A DNA stretch of 64,000 bases, taken from Deltaproteobacteria bacterium (lineage in GTDB: Bacteria; Myxococcota; Kuafuiibacteriia; Kuafuiibacteriales; Kuafuiibacteriaceae). Location: the NCBI GenBank assembly GCA_011526105.1, contig WYAZ01000139.1:1-64000 (forward strand), given 5' to 3'. A program made the position numbers and the translations under genes. The first letter of the stretch is position 1; each line of letters opens with the position of its first letter. Of this stretch, positions 48,398-56,774 are shown one piece after another. The notes beneath the pieces were generated by a model, which was not told the DNA's origin, did not search any database, and was given only the letters and a program-made list of their open reading frames with translations.

Positions 48398-50446
48398 ATG
48401 GCCGCGGTCGGAAGGTTATGGGCGCCGCTCCTCGTCGCTTTTCTCTACTTCGCGACCTTTCCGTATCACCAGGGTCTCAACAACCCGAACGAGATGACCC
48501 GGGTCTACCTGACCGTGGCCATCGTCGACGACGGCAGCTTCTCCATCGACGGGCCGGTTCGTCGCTTCGGCAACGTCGAGGACAAGGCCATTCGCGACGG
48601 CCGCCTCTATTCGAGCAAGGCGCCGCTTCAAAGCCTGGTGGGGGTACCGTTCTACGCGGCGGCCCGAAGGCTGGGCTTCTTCGAGAGCCAGGACAAGCGT
48701 GAGGTGACCCTCTTTCTACGAGTCGTGGGGTCGATGATCCCGTCCGTGCTGTTCCTGGGAGTGCTGCTCGCGTTCTTGCGTCGCCGCACGCGTGTGCTCG
48801 GACTGCCTCAAGGGGCGGCCTCCTCGGTGCTCGTCGCGGTGGGCGCGGGCTCGATGCTCTATCCCTACGGCATCACGTACAGCGGGCACCTCTGGACCGC
48901 GCTCACCACTGGGATGGTCTTTCTTCTGTACCCGAGCCTCGCCTATCCCGGGCTCGCGCCGGGAAAGTTTCGGTCTCGTGCGCTGCTGCTCGGCTTCTTT
49001 GCGGTGGCGGCGCCCTTTGCCGAATACACCGCGGTGCTCCTCGTCTTGCCCCTGCTCGCGGCGCTCTTCTTTCGAACGCGGGGTCTCTCGAAGAAGGGGG
49101 CCCTCGTGGGCCTGGCGGTGCTCGGGGGTCTCGTGCCCGCAGCCGCCGGTCTCTACAGCCATCACGAGATGTGGGGCTCCGCGGTGAAGACCGGCTACAG
49201 CTTCCTCGAGAACGCGGCCTTCGCGGAGGCACACGCGGTGGGCTTCTTTGGCATCAGCCTGCCCAAGCCCACGATCTTCTTGCGTGCGCTCTTTGGCTCC
49301 GAGGCCGGACTGCTGTTCTACAGCCCGTACCTCGCGCTCGGCTTCGTGGGCCTTTTCGGGGCGCTCCGTCGGCGGCGAGCCAGCGCTTCGGGGCTTCCGT
49401 ATTCGCTTGCGGTCGCATCGTTCGTGGGGCTGCTCTTCGAACTCTACTTCATCAGCGCGCACAGCAACTGGCGCGGCGGTTGGACGGTGGGCCCTCGGTA
49501 CATCATCCCGGTGGTGGTTCTGCTTTCGGTGTACGCGCTCGAGGTCTTGCATCGGCCCTCGGCCCGAGCCTTCTTCCCCGCGCTCGCGGGTCTTTCGATT
49601 CTGAACACCGGCTTCGCGGCCGCGCTCTATCCACACCTCTCCGAGGTGTACATGAACCCGCTGATCACGTTCTTGTGGCCGAGCTACCGTGACGGGTACT
49701 CCACGTATGGGTTGGCCGATCTCGTGGGCCTTCGAGGGGGACTCGCGAACCTCGTGCACATCGTGCCGCTCTTGATCCTGAGCATCCACGGTCTCCTCGC
49801 GGCCGCGACCCGGAGCAGGCGCGCGGCGCAGCTCTTCCTGCTCGTCGTGCCGCTGGCCATTGTGGGCATGGCGCAGATCCCCGAGCGCGACGCCTTGGCC
49901 GCGGAGCGCGAGAACGAGCGACTGTGGGGCTTCTGGGAGCCCACGCCCTTGGCTCTGCATCCCGAAGGCCGCATCTTTCACGGCCAGCGAGAGTGGCGAC
50001 GGATACAGGTCCAGGCCGAACATCCGGACAGGCGCATCGAGCGGTGTCGCTTCGATGGCAAGCGCGGACCCGGCTGCTACTACGGACCCGAGGGCTGGCA
50101 CCACTTTGGCCCCGAACACCTCGAGGTCGGCGGCAAGTGGCGACCGCTTCTCTTTCTACACCCCATCCGTGGACAGACCGTCCGAGCTTGGATCCGAGTT
50201 CCCAAGAATGCCACCAAGGCGGTCTTCAGCTTTGGCCTCACGGATGCGGCGGTCCGAAGCCCCAATCCGCATCCGCTGCACCTGCGACTGCTCCAAGGAA
50301 AGCGTTTGCTGCACGAACTCGACCTGAAGGCGGCCGGCCTGCTCACGCTCGAGCCTACGCTCAGTGGGACGGCCGCGCTCACGCTCGAACTCACGACCGC
50401 CGACGATGGCGCGCGGGTGTTCGGCTTCGACGTGGAGCTCTTCTGA
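48398..50446 (+). CDS. Large polytopic membrane protein, GT39-like, function unproven
   Basis: The 682-residue protein has about ten hydrophobic segments and a beta-rich soluble C-terminus of about 170 residues. The first loop has NNPNEMTRVYLTVAIVDDGSFSIDGPVRRFG, and AAFVGLLFELYFISAHSNWRGGWTVGPRYIIPVVVLL-like sequence lies near 350 (the N-W-x-GG-x-x-x-GPRY block). This matches a family of bacterial membrane proteins of the PMT/GT-C superfamily often called glycosyltransferase family 39 protein. It is 60 bp downstream of the DUF2079 gene, on the same strand. The gene ends at the large inverted repeat at 50462. Confidence 0.6.
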   Translation: MAAVGRLWAPLLVAFLYFATFPYHQGLNNPNEMTRVYLTVAIVDDGSFSIDGPVRRFGNVEDKAIRDGRLYSSKAPLQSLVGVPFYAAARRLGFFESQDKREVTLFLRVVGSMIPSVLFLGVLLAFLRRRTRVLGLPQGAASSVLVAVGAGSMLYPYGITYSGHLWTALTTGMVFLLYPSLAYPGLAPGKFRSRALLLGFFAVAAPFAEYTAVLLVLPLLAALFFRTRGLSKKGALVGLAVLGGLVPAAAGLYSHHEMWGSAVKTGYSFLENAAFAEAHAVGFFGISLPKPTIFLRALFGSEAGLLFYSPYLALGFVGLFGALRRRRASASGLPYSLAVASFVGLLFELYFISAHSNWRGGWTVGPRYIIPVVVLLSVYALEVLHRPSARAFFPALAGLSILNTGFAAALYPHLSEVYMNPLITFLWPSYRDGYSTYGLADLVGLRGGLANLVHIVPLLILSIHGLLAAATRSRRAAQLFLLVVPLAIVGMAQIPERDALAAERENERLWGFWEPTPLALHPEGRIFHGQREWRRIQVQAEHPDRRIERCRFDGKRGPGCYYGPEGWHHFGPEHLEVGGKWRPLLFLHPIRGQTVRAWIRVPKNATKAVFSFGLTDAAVRSPNPHPLHLRLLQGKRLLHELDLKAAGLLTLEPTLSGTAALTLELTTADDGARVFGFDVELF

Positions 50447-50461
50447 GAAAAAGGAGAAAAA

Positions 50462-50526
50462 GGGAGAAAAAGGGGACAGGCACCTTTTTCTCTTCAGGAA
50501 AAAGGTGCCTGTCCCCTTTTTCTCCC
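50462..50526. repeat. Perfect 29-bp inverted repeat, REP-like / bidirectional terminator
   Basis: Arms 50462-50490 and 50498-50526 are exact reverse complements with a 7-nt loop (tcttcag). The arm centre contains ggggacaggcacc flanked by A and T runs, so on either strand a hairpin followed by T-rich sequence forms. It sits between convergent genes and its right arm touches the stop codon of the permease gene. Three tandem gagaaaaag units precede it at about 50445-50470. The motif resembles dispersed palindromes I have seen described in large genomes. Confidence 0.75.
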
Positions 50527-51320
50527 TAGCTCGACGCGGAGCCGTAGTGCCGAAGGGCCACGTGCCACACCCGGCGTGAACCCCAGAACGCGAAGGCGGC
50601 GAACGAGAGAGAGATCGCGCCCCCCTCGAGGTCGAGCGTGCCCAGGGCGGCCTTGGCCGGGTACGAGGTCATGAGAGCGATGGGCAAGACAAAGGTCAGC
50701 ACCACCTTCACCCAGCCGCGAAAGATGCCGATGGGCCACCGCGCGGCGTCGAAGAACGAGCTGAAGAGATGGCTCAGGTTGTCGACCCGCACGAACCAGA
50801 ACGCGGAGCAGATGACGAGCAGCCACACCGAATAGAGCAGCACTGCGCCCGAGCCGAGCAGCAGAGCGGCGCCGGCGAGTTGAGACGCCGAGGGCGGCAC
50901 CAAAAGGCGCGACAGCGACCAAGCGAGCATCGAGAGTCCGGCGACAAGGTACACGAACTTGGACGGCAAGAACTTCGAGGTCGAGACCAAGAGCTGACTG
51001 TCGACCGGCTTCATGAGCACGAAGTCGAGCGTGCCCTTTCGGATGTGCTCCACGATCTGCATCAGGTTCGGGGCGATGAGCCCTTCGAGCAGCGCCTTTA
51101 GGATGAGAAACGCGCTCATCACCAAGGTGGCCTCTTCGAAGGAGAAAGCCGCGATGTCGGGCCGTACCTCGTAGACCACCCAGAGCGGCGCGATGTTCCA
51201 GATGAGCCAGAAGCAGGCCATCACCAGCTCGAGGATGAAGTCGAAGCGGTACTGCATCTGCGACAGGACCGAGGTCTTCAGCAGATGAGAGACGACGCGC
51301 GTGTGCGAAGCGACGGACAT
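50526..51320 (-). CDS. ABC-2 family transporter permease
   Basis: The 264-residue protein from the ATG at 51320 has six membrane segments and the pattern of ABC-2 family permeases (PF06182 type): LELVMACFWLIWNIAPLWVVYEVRPDIAAFSF, VEHIRKGTLDFVLMKPVDSQLLVSTSKF, FRGWVKVVLTFVLPIALMTSYPAKAALG. RKGTLDFVLMKPV is the cytosolic coupling region. It begins 2 bp after the stop of the other permease, so they form a heterodimer pair. No ATP-binding subunit is adjacent. The long open frame upstream of 51320 is shadow. Confidence 0.8.
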   Translation of the reverse strand: MSVASHTRVVSHLLKTSVLSQMQYRFDFILELVMACFWLIWNIAPLWVVYEVRPDIAAFSFEEATLVMSAFLILKALLEGLIAPNLMQIVEHIRKGTLDFVLMKPVDSQLLVSTSKFLPSKFVYLVAGLSMLAWSLSRLLVPPSASQLAGAALLLGSGAVLLYSVWLLVICSAFWFVRVDNLSHLFSSFFDAARWPIGIFRGWVKVVLTFVLPIALMTSYPAKAALGTLDLEGGAISLSFAAFAFWGSRRVWHVALRHYGSASS

Positions 51321-51322
51321 GC

Positions 51323-52120
51323 TCAGCTCCCGTAGGCCTCGTAGCGACGCATGGCGCGCGGCCACAGGGCGAGCACGAACGCGAAAGCGAGAAGCAGCCA
51401 GCCGAGCTGAACGAGCACCCCAAAGAGGATGGCGCCGTCGTCGAGATGACCGAGCAGGATCTCGGCCGGCAGCGAACCCATCGCACGGAACGGGAGCCAC
51501 ACCGCCACCTTCGCCAGGCCGGGCACGAGCTCGAGCGGGAAGAGGTAGCCCGAGAGCACCGCCCAGAGTCCAAAGAAGGCGTCCATCACCGACAACGACT
51601 GCTGCGTGTAGAGCGCGACGAGACCGATGAGGGCCTGCAGCAGGTAGTTCAGCAGGAACGCGAGCGCCACGGTGAGTACGGCCAGGCCGAAGTGCAGCGG
51701 GTTCGAGGAGAAGTGAACCCCGGGCAGCAAGAGCAGGGCGGCGGCGGTGATGGGTACGAGCACGAGCGCGCGCAGTGGGATCGCGCCGGCGTGTTCCGCC
51801 GAGTAGTAGATGAGCGGGTGCACCGGCCGAAGCAGGAGCATCGAGAGGCGTCCGGTGCGGATGGCCTCGTTCAGCTCCCAGACGATGTACGCCGACGAGA
51901 GCTGCCTCACGATCAAGATGGCCAAAAAGTACGAGGCGAACGCAGCCTCGTCGAAGCGGCCGACCGGCGCCTCTCGAGCGATGCTCGCCCACATCGCGTA
52001 CATGATGAGGGGCATCGTGGTGCTGAGGATCCAGATCAGCACCTCCGCGCGGTACGCGGACATATACGCAAAGCCCGTCCGCAACATCGCGGGATACTGA
52101 CGGGCGAGGCGGGCGATCAC
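51323..52120 (-). CDS. ABC-2 family transporter permease
   Basis: The 265-residue protein resembles its neighbour: MLRTGFAYMSAYRAEVLIWILSTTMPLIMYAMW, LNEAIRTGRLSMLLLRPVHPLIYY (coupling loop), and VVLSGYLFPLELVP-like hydrophobic end. Six membrane segments are apparent. It lies 3 bp downstream of the MaoC-type hydratase gene and 2 bp upstream of the second permease. In related systems an ATPase gene precedes the two permeases; here it is absent, so the ATPase must be supplied from elsewhere. Substrate is unknown. Confidence 0.8.
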   Translation of the reverse strand: MIARLARQYPAMLRTGFAYMSAYRAEVLIWILSTTMPLIMYAMWASIAREAPVGRFDEAAFASYFLAILIVRQLSSAYIVWELNEAIRTGRLSMLLLRPVHPLIYYSAEHAGAIPLRALVLVPITAAALLLLPGVHFSSNPLHFGLAVLTVALAFLLNYLLQALIGLVALYTQQSLSVMDAFFGLWAVLSGYLFPLELVPGLAKVAVWLPFRAMGSLPAEILLGHLDDGAILFGVLVQLGWLLLAFAFVLALWPRAMRRYEAYGS

Positions 52121-52123
52121 GGC

Positions 52124-52969
52124 TCAGGTCTTGTAGGTGACGCGGCCGAGTGTGATGACCGGCTCTTTGCGCTCTTTCACCCAGGTCACGAAGTAAAGCT
52201 CGCCGGGCTTGATGGCGAAGAGGTCGGTCATGATGGTGTCGCCGGGATAGACCGGCTTCGAGAAGCGGCCTTCGATGCTGAGCAGACGATCCGAGTCACC
52301 GTTCATGAGTCCTTTGATGGCGGCGCGCGCGGCGTGACCGTAGGTGGCCAGGCCGTGCAGGATGGGTCTCTCGAAGCCCGCCTTGCCTGCGATCTCGGGG
52401 TCGCTGTGGATGGGATTCAGGTCCGAGCCGCCGAGCCGATAGAGCAGGGCCTGCGTGGGCTGGGTGGGCATCTCGAACGACGCGGTGGGGGTCATGCCGG
52501 CCGGCGCTTCGTACGGAGGGGTCTCGGGTCCTTTTTCGCCGCCAAAGCCGCCTTCGCCCCGAAAGAAAATCTGCCACTCGGTCTCAAAGAGCAGCTTGCC
52601 CTTCTCGTCCTGGCTCTCGGTGGCGATGAAGGCGAGCGCGCCTTTGCCTTTGTCGTAGAGGCCAGTCACCTTCGCGGTGGTCTTCAGCGTGGCTTCCGGG
52701 GGAAGCGGCGCGTGGATCACGCACTTCTGGGCGCCGTGCACCAAGGTGAGCATGTTCCCGCCGAGGTTGCCGAGCGACTCGATGAGCGGCGCAAATGCCG
52801 GCACCACCGAGAAGGTCGGGAGCACCTTGGGACCGCGGCTCTCGATGAGCAGGTCGAGCTCGTCGGTTCCGGCGCCGCAGCCGAGCGCGTAGAGCGCGGT
52901 GCGTTGCCAGTCGTAGGTGTAGCTGTGGGGACCAAAGGTCTTGCCCACTGCGCTGAAGTCGAATGCCAT
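52124..52969 (-). CDS. MaoC-like (R)-specific enoyl-CoA hydratase, double hot-dog
   Basis: The 281-residue protein matches hydratase 2 of peroxisomal multifunctional enzyme: YDWQRTALYALGCGAGTDELDLL near the N-terminus, and the catalytic block YRLGGSDLNPIHSDPEIAGKAGF then ERPILHGLATYGHAARA (Asp and His of hydratase 2 motif) at about 185-225. It hydrates trans-2-enoyl-CoA to (R)-3-hydroxyacyl-CoA, in fatty-acid breakdown or polyketide/PHA precursor supply. It is the first gene before two ABC-2 permeases. ATG at 52969 follows GGAGG-like sequence. Confidence 0.88.
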   Translation of the reverse strand: MAFDFSAVGKTFGPHSYTYDWQRTALYALGCGAGTDELDLLIESRGPKVLPTFSVVPAFAPLIESLGNLGGNMLTLVHGAQKCVIHAPLPPEATLKTTAKVTGLYDKGKGALAFIATESQDEKGKLLFETEWQIFFRGEGGFGGEKGPETPPYEAPAGMTPTASFEMPTQPTQALLYRLGGSDLNPIHSDPEIAGKAGFERPILHGLATYGHAARAAIKGLMNGDSDRLLSIEGRFSKPVYPGDTIMTDLFAIKPGELYFVTWVKERKEPVITLGRVTYKT

Positions 52970-53041
52970 GGCGTGCCTCCAGGGGCTGGCGTAGCGCCTA
53001 GCCCGCTTGGAGGCAACGCTTGGTTTTTGTGGTTTACGAGA

Positions 53042-53410
53042 TCACTGCACTTCGATGAGGCGGGGTTTCTTGGCCTCCGCCTTGGGGAGCGTCACCCGGA
53101 GCACGCCCGATTCGTACCGCGCGTCTACGCGGGTGGCGTCGATGCCTTCGGGCACCCGGAACTGGCGGCGATACTGTTTGGGGGGCACCTCGGTCCCACC
53201 CAGGCTTCGGCCCGGCCTCGTGGCCTCCACGGTGAGTTCGTTGTCTTCGAGCCGGATGGCGATGTCGCTCCGCGTGACCCCCGGCAGATCGGCCAGCACC
53301 AAATAACCGTCCTGGTTTTGGTGCACGTCCACGAAGGGCGCAAGTCGCACGGGCGCCGGCGCGCGCTCGTTAATCGCGAGTTCTCGGTCTTGGTTCTGTA
53401 GCTCGTTCAT
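53042..53410 (-). CDS. Hsp20/alpha-crystallin small heat-shock protein
   Basis: From the ATG at 53410 the protein has 122 residues. The alpha-crystallin domain runs from about 25: PFVDVHQNQDGYLVLADLPGVTRSDIAIRLEDNELTVEA, then YRRQFRVPEGIDATRVDARYESGVLRVTLPKAE, with the GVLxVxxPK signature and an IEV C-terminal anchor (I-x-V). It lies 19 bp downstream of the other Hsp20 gene, so they are co-transcribed. It holds unfolding proteins in the cytosol. Confidence 0.93.
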   Translation of the reverse strand: MNELQNQDRELAINERAPAPVRLAPFVDVHQNQDGYLVLADLPGVTRSDIAIRLEDNELTVEATRPGRSLGGTEVPPKQYRRQFRVPEGIDATRVDARYESGVLRVTLPKAEAKKPRLIEVQ

Positions 53411-53429
53411 GTTCGTCCTCCTTTCAGGT

Positions 53430-53891
53430 TCAGCCGATGTGAATGGGGATCTGCCGCGGCTTGGCCTCCGGGTGCTTGGGGATGCGGACCTCGAGCACAC
53501 CGTCGGACAGCTTCGCCTCGATGTGTTCGGCGTCGATCTTGGCGGCAAAACCAAGCGCCTTCGACAGCTGGAGCGCTCCGCGCTCCTCCATCACGGCCTG
53601 ATAGCCCTCGGGCGTAGCCGCCGCCCGCGTAGCGGAGATGAGCAGCTGATCGTTCGCGAACTTCAGCTCGACGTCCTCACGCTTGAAGCCGGGTAGATCT
53701 GCCGTCACGAGATAAGCATCTTCGACTTCGAAGATGTCCACCGCGGGGGTCCGCGCGGCGGCCGCTTGGATGAGGCGGCCGAAACGCGGGGTCTCACCCG
53801 ATTCTGATCCGGAAAAAGCCTGATTCATTCCGCGCCGGAGCGCCTCCATGGCGGCCCACGTGCGTTCGATGTCGTTCCAATGGTTGTACAT
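53430..53891 (-). CDS. Hsp20/alpha-crystallin small heat-shock protein
   Basis: The 153-residue protein has a longer N-terminal arm (WNDIERTWAAMEALRRGMNQAF) than its neighbour and a complete alpha-crystallin domain from about 50: TPAVDIFEVEDAYLVTADLPGFKREDVELKFANDQLLISATR, and GVLEVRIPKHPEAKPRQIPIHIG with the I-x-I anchor. AAAGGAGG before the ATG is a strong ribosome site. The two differ enough to form mixed oligomers. It is 61 bp downstream of the SUFU-domain gene on the same strand. Confidence 0.93.
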   Translation of the reverse strand: MYNHWNDIERTWAAMEALRRGMNQAFSGSESGETPRFGRLIQAAAARTPAVDIFEVEDAYLVTADLPGFKREDVELKFANDQLLISATRAAATPEGYQAVMEERGALQLSKALGFAAKIDAEHIEAKLSDGVLEVRIPKHPEAKPRQIPIHIG

Positions 53892-53952
53892 GGTGTCGAG
53901 ACCTCCTTTGCGGGGAGCCTAGACACTTTTTTTGAGCGTCAAGCGGGGCGCT

Positions 53953-55032
53953 TCATTCGTCTTCGGAGCGGGCTTTCTTGGCGCGTTCGGCGCGGGCCTT
54001 CGCGTCGGCCTTGAGCGCCTCGATGCGCGCTTTCTTCTCGGCCACCGGGTCGCGTTGTTCCTTCGGCTTGCTGGTCAAGATCGGCCGCGCGGGCTTGTCC
54101 TTCTTGGGGACATCGAAGCGTTTGGGGCCGCTGGGCGCGACCGCGGGTTTTGGGGCCTCGCCCGTTTTGTGCACCGGCCGATCGACCACCGTGGACGCGT
54201 CGGGCGGAGCGGTCTTGACGCCGCGGCGCTTGATCACGATCCCGCCGTCGGACTGCTCCGAAGCTTCGAAGGACTTCGTGGTGGGCTCGATCCTTCGCTT
54301 CACCATCGGTTGTGGGGCGACCATACGCGGCGCCGATCGTGGCTTCTTTCGGTCTTCGGCCTCGCGTCGTTTGGCCATCTGTTCGGCGTCCTCAGGGGGC
54401 AGGACGGTGTTGGCTTCGTCCCGCTTGAGATCGGTGAGGTCGAGGCCCTGCGCCGCGAAGAGCATCAACAGAGACTCGGGTCCATGCTCGACCGCGTAGT
54501 TGGCCTCGGCCTCGAACACCGGCAGCAGCCAGAAGAGTTCGACGACGGTTTGATCCCAGCGCGGGATGCGCTGAAAGCCTTCGACGAACTGCACCGGCGG
54601 AAGAACGAGCAAGGCGTCCATGGGGCACAGGGCCTCGAGCTCCTGGCCACCCGGGATGACGTCTCCGATGCCGAGCGCGACCTGGTTCTTGTCCGGATAG
54701 AGCGCGAAGGCCGAGAGCAGGTCGTAGACGAGCTGCGGCTTGGGCGGGGCGGGGCGCACCATGAAGAGGCCCTCCATTCGCCGGCCATTCTCCATGAGCG
54801 ACTGCGAGAGTCCGCACGTCGCAAACAAGACCGGTGCCTGCATGCCGCCGGGCGCGAAGTACGCGATCTCGAGCATCTCGATCGGCGAGCCGCTGACCGG
54901 ATTCTTTCGAAGCTCCGCGACTTCGTAGGGGGCGCCCAAGTGCACGATGAGGTGCTCGCGCACGACGCCTACGTCGGGCGTGATGGCCGCTTCTTGGCCG
55001 GAGTCGTCTTCGAGCTCGAGGTCGTCGCTCAT
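53953..55032 (-). CDS. Suppressor-of-fused (SUFU) domain protein
   Basis: Residues about 25-200 follow the SUFU family: VVREHLIVHLGAPYEVAELRKN, EMLEIAYFAPGGMQAPVLFATCGLSQSLM, PQLVYDLLSAFALYPDK, ALCPMDALLVLPPVQFVEGFQRIPRWDQTVVELFWLLPVF. Bacterial SUFU proteins are often immunity proteins or partners of toxins, though no toxin gene is seen here. The last 140 residues are low-complexity, basic Lys/Arg/Pro-rich and probably disordered. Total length 359. It may be transcribed with the Hsp20 pair. Confidence 0.75.
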   Translation of the reverse strand: MSDDLELEDDSGQEAAITPDVGVVREHLIVHLGAPYEVAELRKNPVSGSPIEMLEIAYFAPGGMQAPVLFATCGLSQSLMENGRRMEGLFMVRPAPPKPQLVYDLLSAFALYPDKNQVALGIGDVIPGGQELEALCPMDALLVLPPVQFVEGFQRIPRWDQTVVELFWLLPVFEAEANYAVEHGPESLLMLFAAQGLDLTDLKRDEANTVLPPEDAEQMAKRREAEDRKKPRSAPRMVAPQPMVKRRIEPTTKSFEASEQSDGGIVIKRRGVKTAPPDASTVVDRPVHKTGEAPKPAVAPSGPKRFDVPKKDKPARPILTSKPKEQRDPVAEKKARIEALKADAKARAERAKKARSEDE

Positions 55033-55097
55033 AACCCTGAAACAGAGTTACCCGAAAACCTCGCGCAGGGCCATTTGGTGGCAACCTAGTGGAAGTA

Positions 55098-56693
55098 CTA
55101 ACGTGCCACGCTCGCGGCCGAGCATGCCTTCAGCGCGGTCTCGAACAACGCCGCTCGTTCGGGATCGCAGGCCATGGTCGTGCTCAGAGCATCTTCCAGG
55201 TCACCTTCGCTGCCGAGTTGGCCCATCGGAGCGGCCCGACACGAGGCGAGGAAGGAGAAAGCCGGCTGCAGCCCCAAAGGCAGCCGATCCCGCTCGCCCA
55301 ACTCCAGCGGCATGGAGCGTGCGAGCTTCGCGGCCACCGCTGGGTCCGTGGGTGGGTGCCCACAGGTGCCCCTGAGGAGGATCAGCAGCCACCAGTCTCT
55401 GAGTGTCTTCTCTCTCGATGGTCTCTGGAGGAAGCCTTCGGCGACGGCAAGTTCAGCGCCGGCCCAGTCCTGATGGGCGGCACGCGCGGTGGCGAGGTTG
55501 AGCCAGGGCGTAGGCTCACCACAGTTGCCCGAGGTCTTGGCTGCATCGCTCCACAAGGCGAGGCGGTTTTGCCAGTGTTCGGCCGCGATGCCGAGGCGAG
55601 TCGCGTTGACCGCAACGATCACACCGACGATCACCCACCACAGACGCGCACGCCGAGTCCCCGCCTGATTCCCTCCTGCGGCCGCGATGCTCAGGCCCAG
55701 GAGGGGGAGGGTCGCGTAGCGCAGTTGCAACAGAAACGGCGTCGGTATCAGGTTCGCGAAGGGGATCAAACCGAGCGCCGCGACCAGGGCTCCCAGTCGG
55801 GTGGTCGTGGCGGAGCGACGAGAGAGCGCGACGACGATGAGCATCGCGAATGCGCTCAGCCCCACCAAAGCTCGGGGAAGACTCATCTCGAGACAAGGAG
55901 TGGGCGAGAGCACTGCCGGCCACACCATGAGTTCGAGATAGGCCGCCAGAGTGGAGCCAACGACCAAGAGATCGAGGCTGCGCTGAACGGGGTGAGCCAG
56001 AGCGTGCTGATCCGCCACGGTCCAGGCGGCCAGCATCCAGCCCATGGAGATGATCGCGGCGGCGATAGACCACCACGGTGGCTTCACGTGTCCTCTCTCT
56101 CGTCCTAGAAGCTGTTCGGCGAGCAGGACCAGGCCCACGATCGAGTAGACCGACTTCGAGCCGCCGGCGAGGAGGGTGCACAGGAGGACGAGGGCGCGTC
56201 CCCACCACCGATCGACCCTCCTCGAGGCCGCGAGAGCGAGCACGAAGAAGCTGAGCCCCAGCAAGTCCTTCTGGGAGGCGAGGTTTGCCCACACCTCGAC
56301 CATCGCCGGATGCGCACACCACAGCGCGAGCGCCAGGAGCGCGGGGCCCCGAGCGAGGCCGAGGGAGCGGCCGAGGACAATCCACCCCGCCGCAAGGCCG
56401 AGCGCCAGGAGAAGACTGACCCACCGAGCGGTGGCCAGAAGGGACTCGGGCGCGGGCCCCGCCGCTCGCTGTAGGCACAGAAGTGCCGCGTGGACCGGGT
56501 GATAGGCCTCGAAGAGGGGCTGAGTGAGCGCCGCGGACAGGCACGAGCTCAGGTTCGATGCACCCGCGATATCGTCGAGGAAGAACCGGTGGTCGTCCCA
56601 GAAAAGAAACTCGTCGCTCCCGATGAACCAGGCTGCGCCGCAGGCAGCCAGGAGGGCGACGACGGTGCCCGCTGTCTCCCGACTCGAGCCCAA
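55098..56693 (-). CDS. Polytopic membrane protein, GT-C/TMTC-like
   Basis: The 531-residue product starts at a TTG (56693). FLFWDDHRFFLDDIAGASNL in the first external loop has the acidic pair of GT-C mannosyltransferase-like proteins (FvyDDx). About ten membrane segments follow (SLLLALGLAAGWIVLG, LALALWCAHPAMVEVWANLASQKDLLGL and others). The soluble C-terminal part from about 390 looks TPR-like (WLNLATARAAHQDWAGAELAVAEGFLQ). WCAHPAMVEVWANLASQKDLL resembles the HP..E.V..I..R.ElL block of TMTC/TPR membrane proteins. Likely an O-glycosylation or lipid-sugar protein; not proven. Confidence 0.6.
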   Translation of the reverse strand: MGSSRETAGTVVALLAACGAAWFIGSDEFLFWDDHRFFLDDIAGASNLSSCLSAALTQPLFEAYHPVHAALLCLQRAAGPAPESLLATARWVSLLLALGLAAGWIVLGRSLGLARGPALLALALWCAHPAMVEVWANLASQKDLLGLSFFVLALAASRRVDRWWGRALVLLCTLLAGGSKSVYSIVGLVLLAEQLLGRERGHVKPPWWSIAAAIISMGWMLAAWTVADQHALAHPVQRSLDLLVVGSTLAAYLELMVWPAVLSPTPCLEMSLPRALVGLSAFAMLIVVALSRRSATTTRLGALVAALGLIPFANLIPTPFLLQLRYATLPLLGLSIAAAGGNQAGTRRARLWWVIVGVIVAVNATRLGIAAEHWQNRLALWSDAAKTSGNCGEPTPWLNLATARAAHQDWAGAELAVAEGFLQRPSREKTLRDWWLLILLRGTCGHPPTDPAVAAKLARSMPLELGERDRLPLGLQPAFSFLASCRAAPMGQLGSEGDLEDALSTTMACDPERAALFETALKACSAASVAR

Positions 56694-56774
56694 GCCTTGG
56701 CTCGTCAGGTTTTGGACGCTGCGGGGCGAATCAGATCCAGATGCCTCGAAAGAACGGTCCCGCCACTCCCGTTC

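Noticed and set aside
51321-51992. Upstream extension of the first ABC-2 permease frame
   Set aside because: It overlaps the second permease gene in another frame; the family N-terminus starts at the ATG at 51320.
53892-53952. Heat-shock (sigma-32 type) promoter before the Hsp20 pair
   Set aside because: A TTGACG-like -35 is present on the minus strand, but no -10 at acceptable spacing; the A-run is not a terminator for this strand either.
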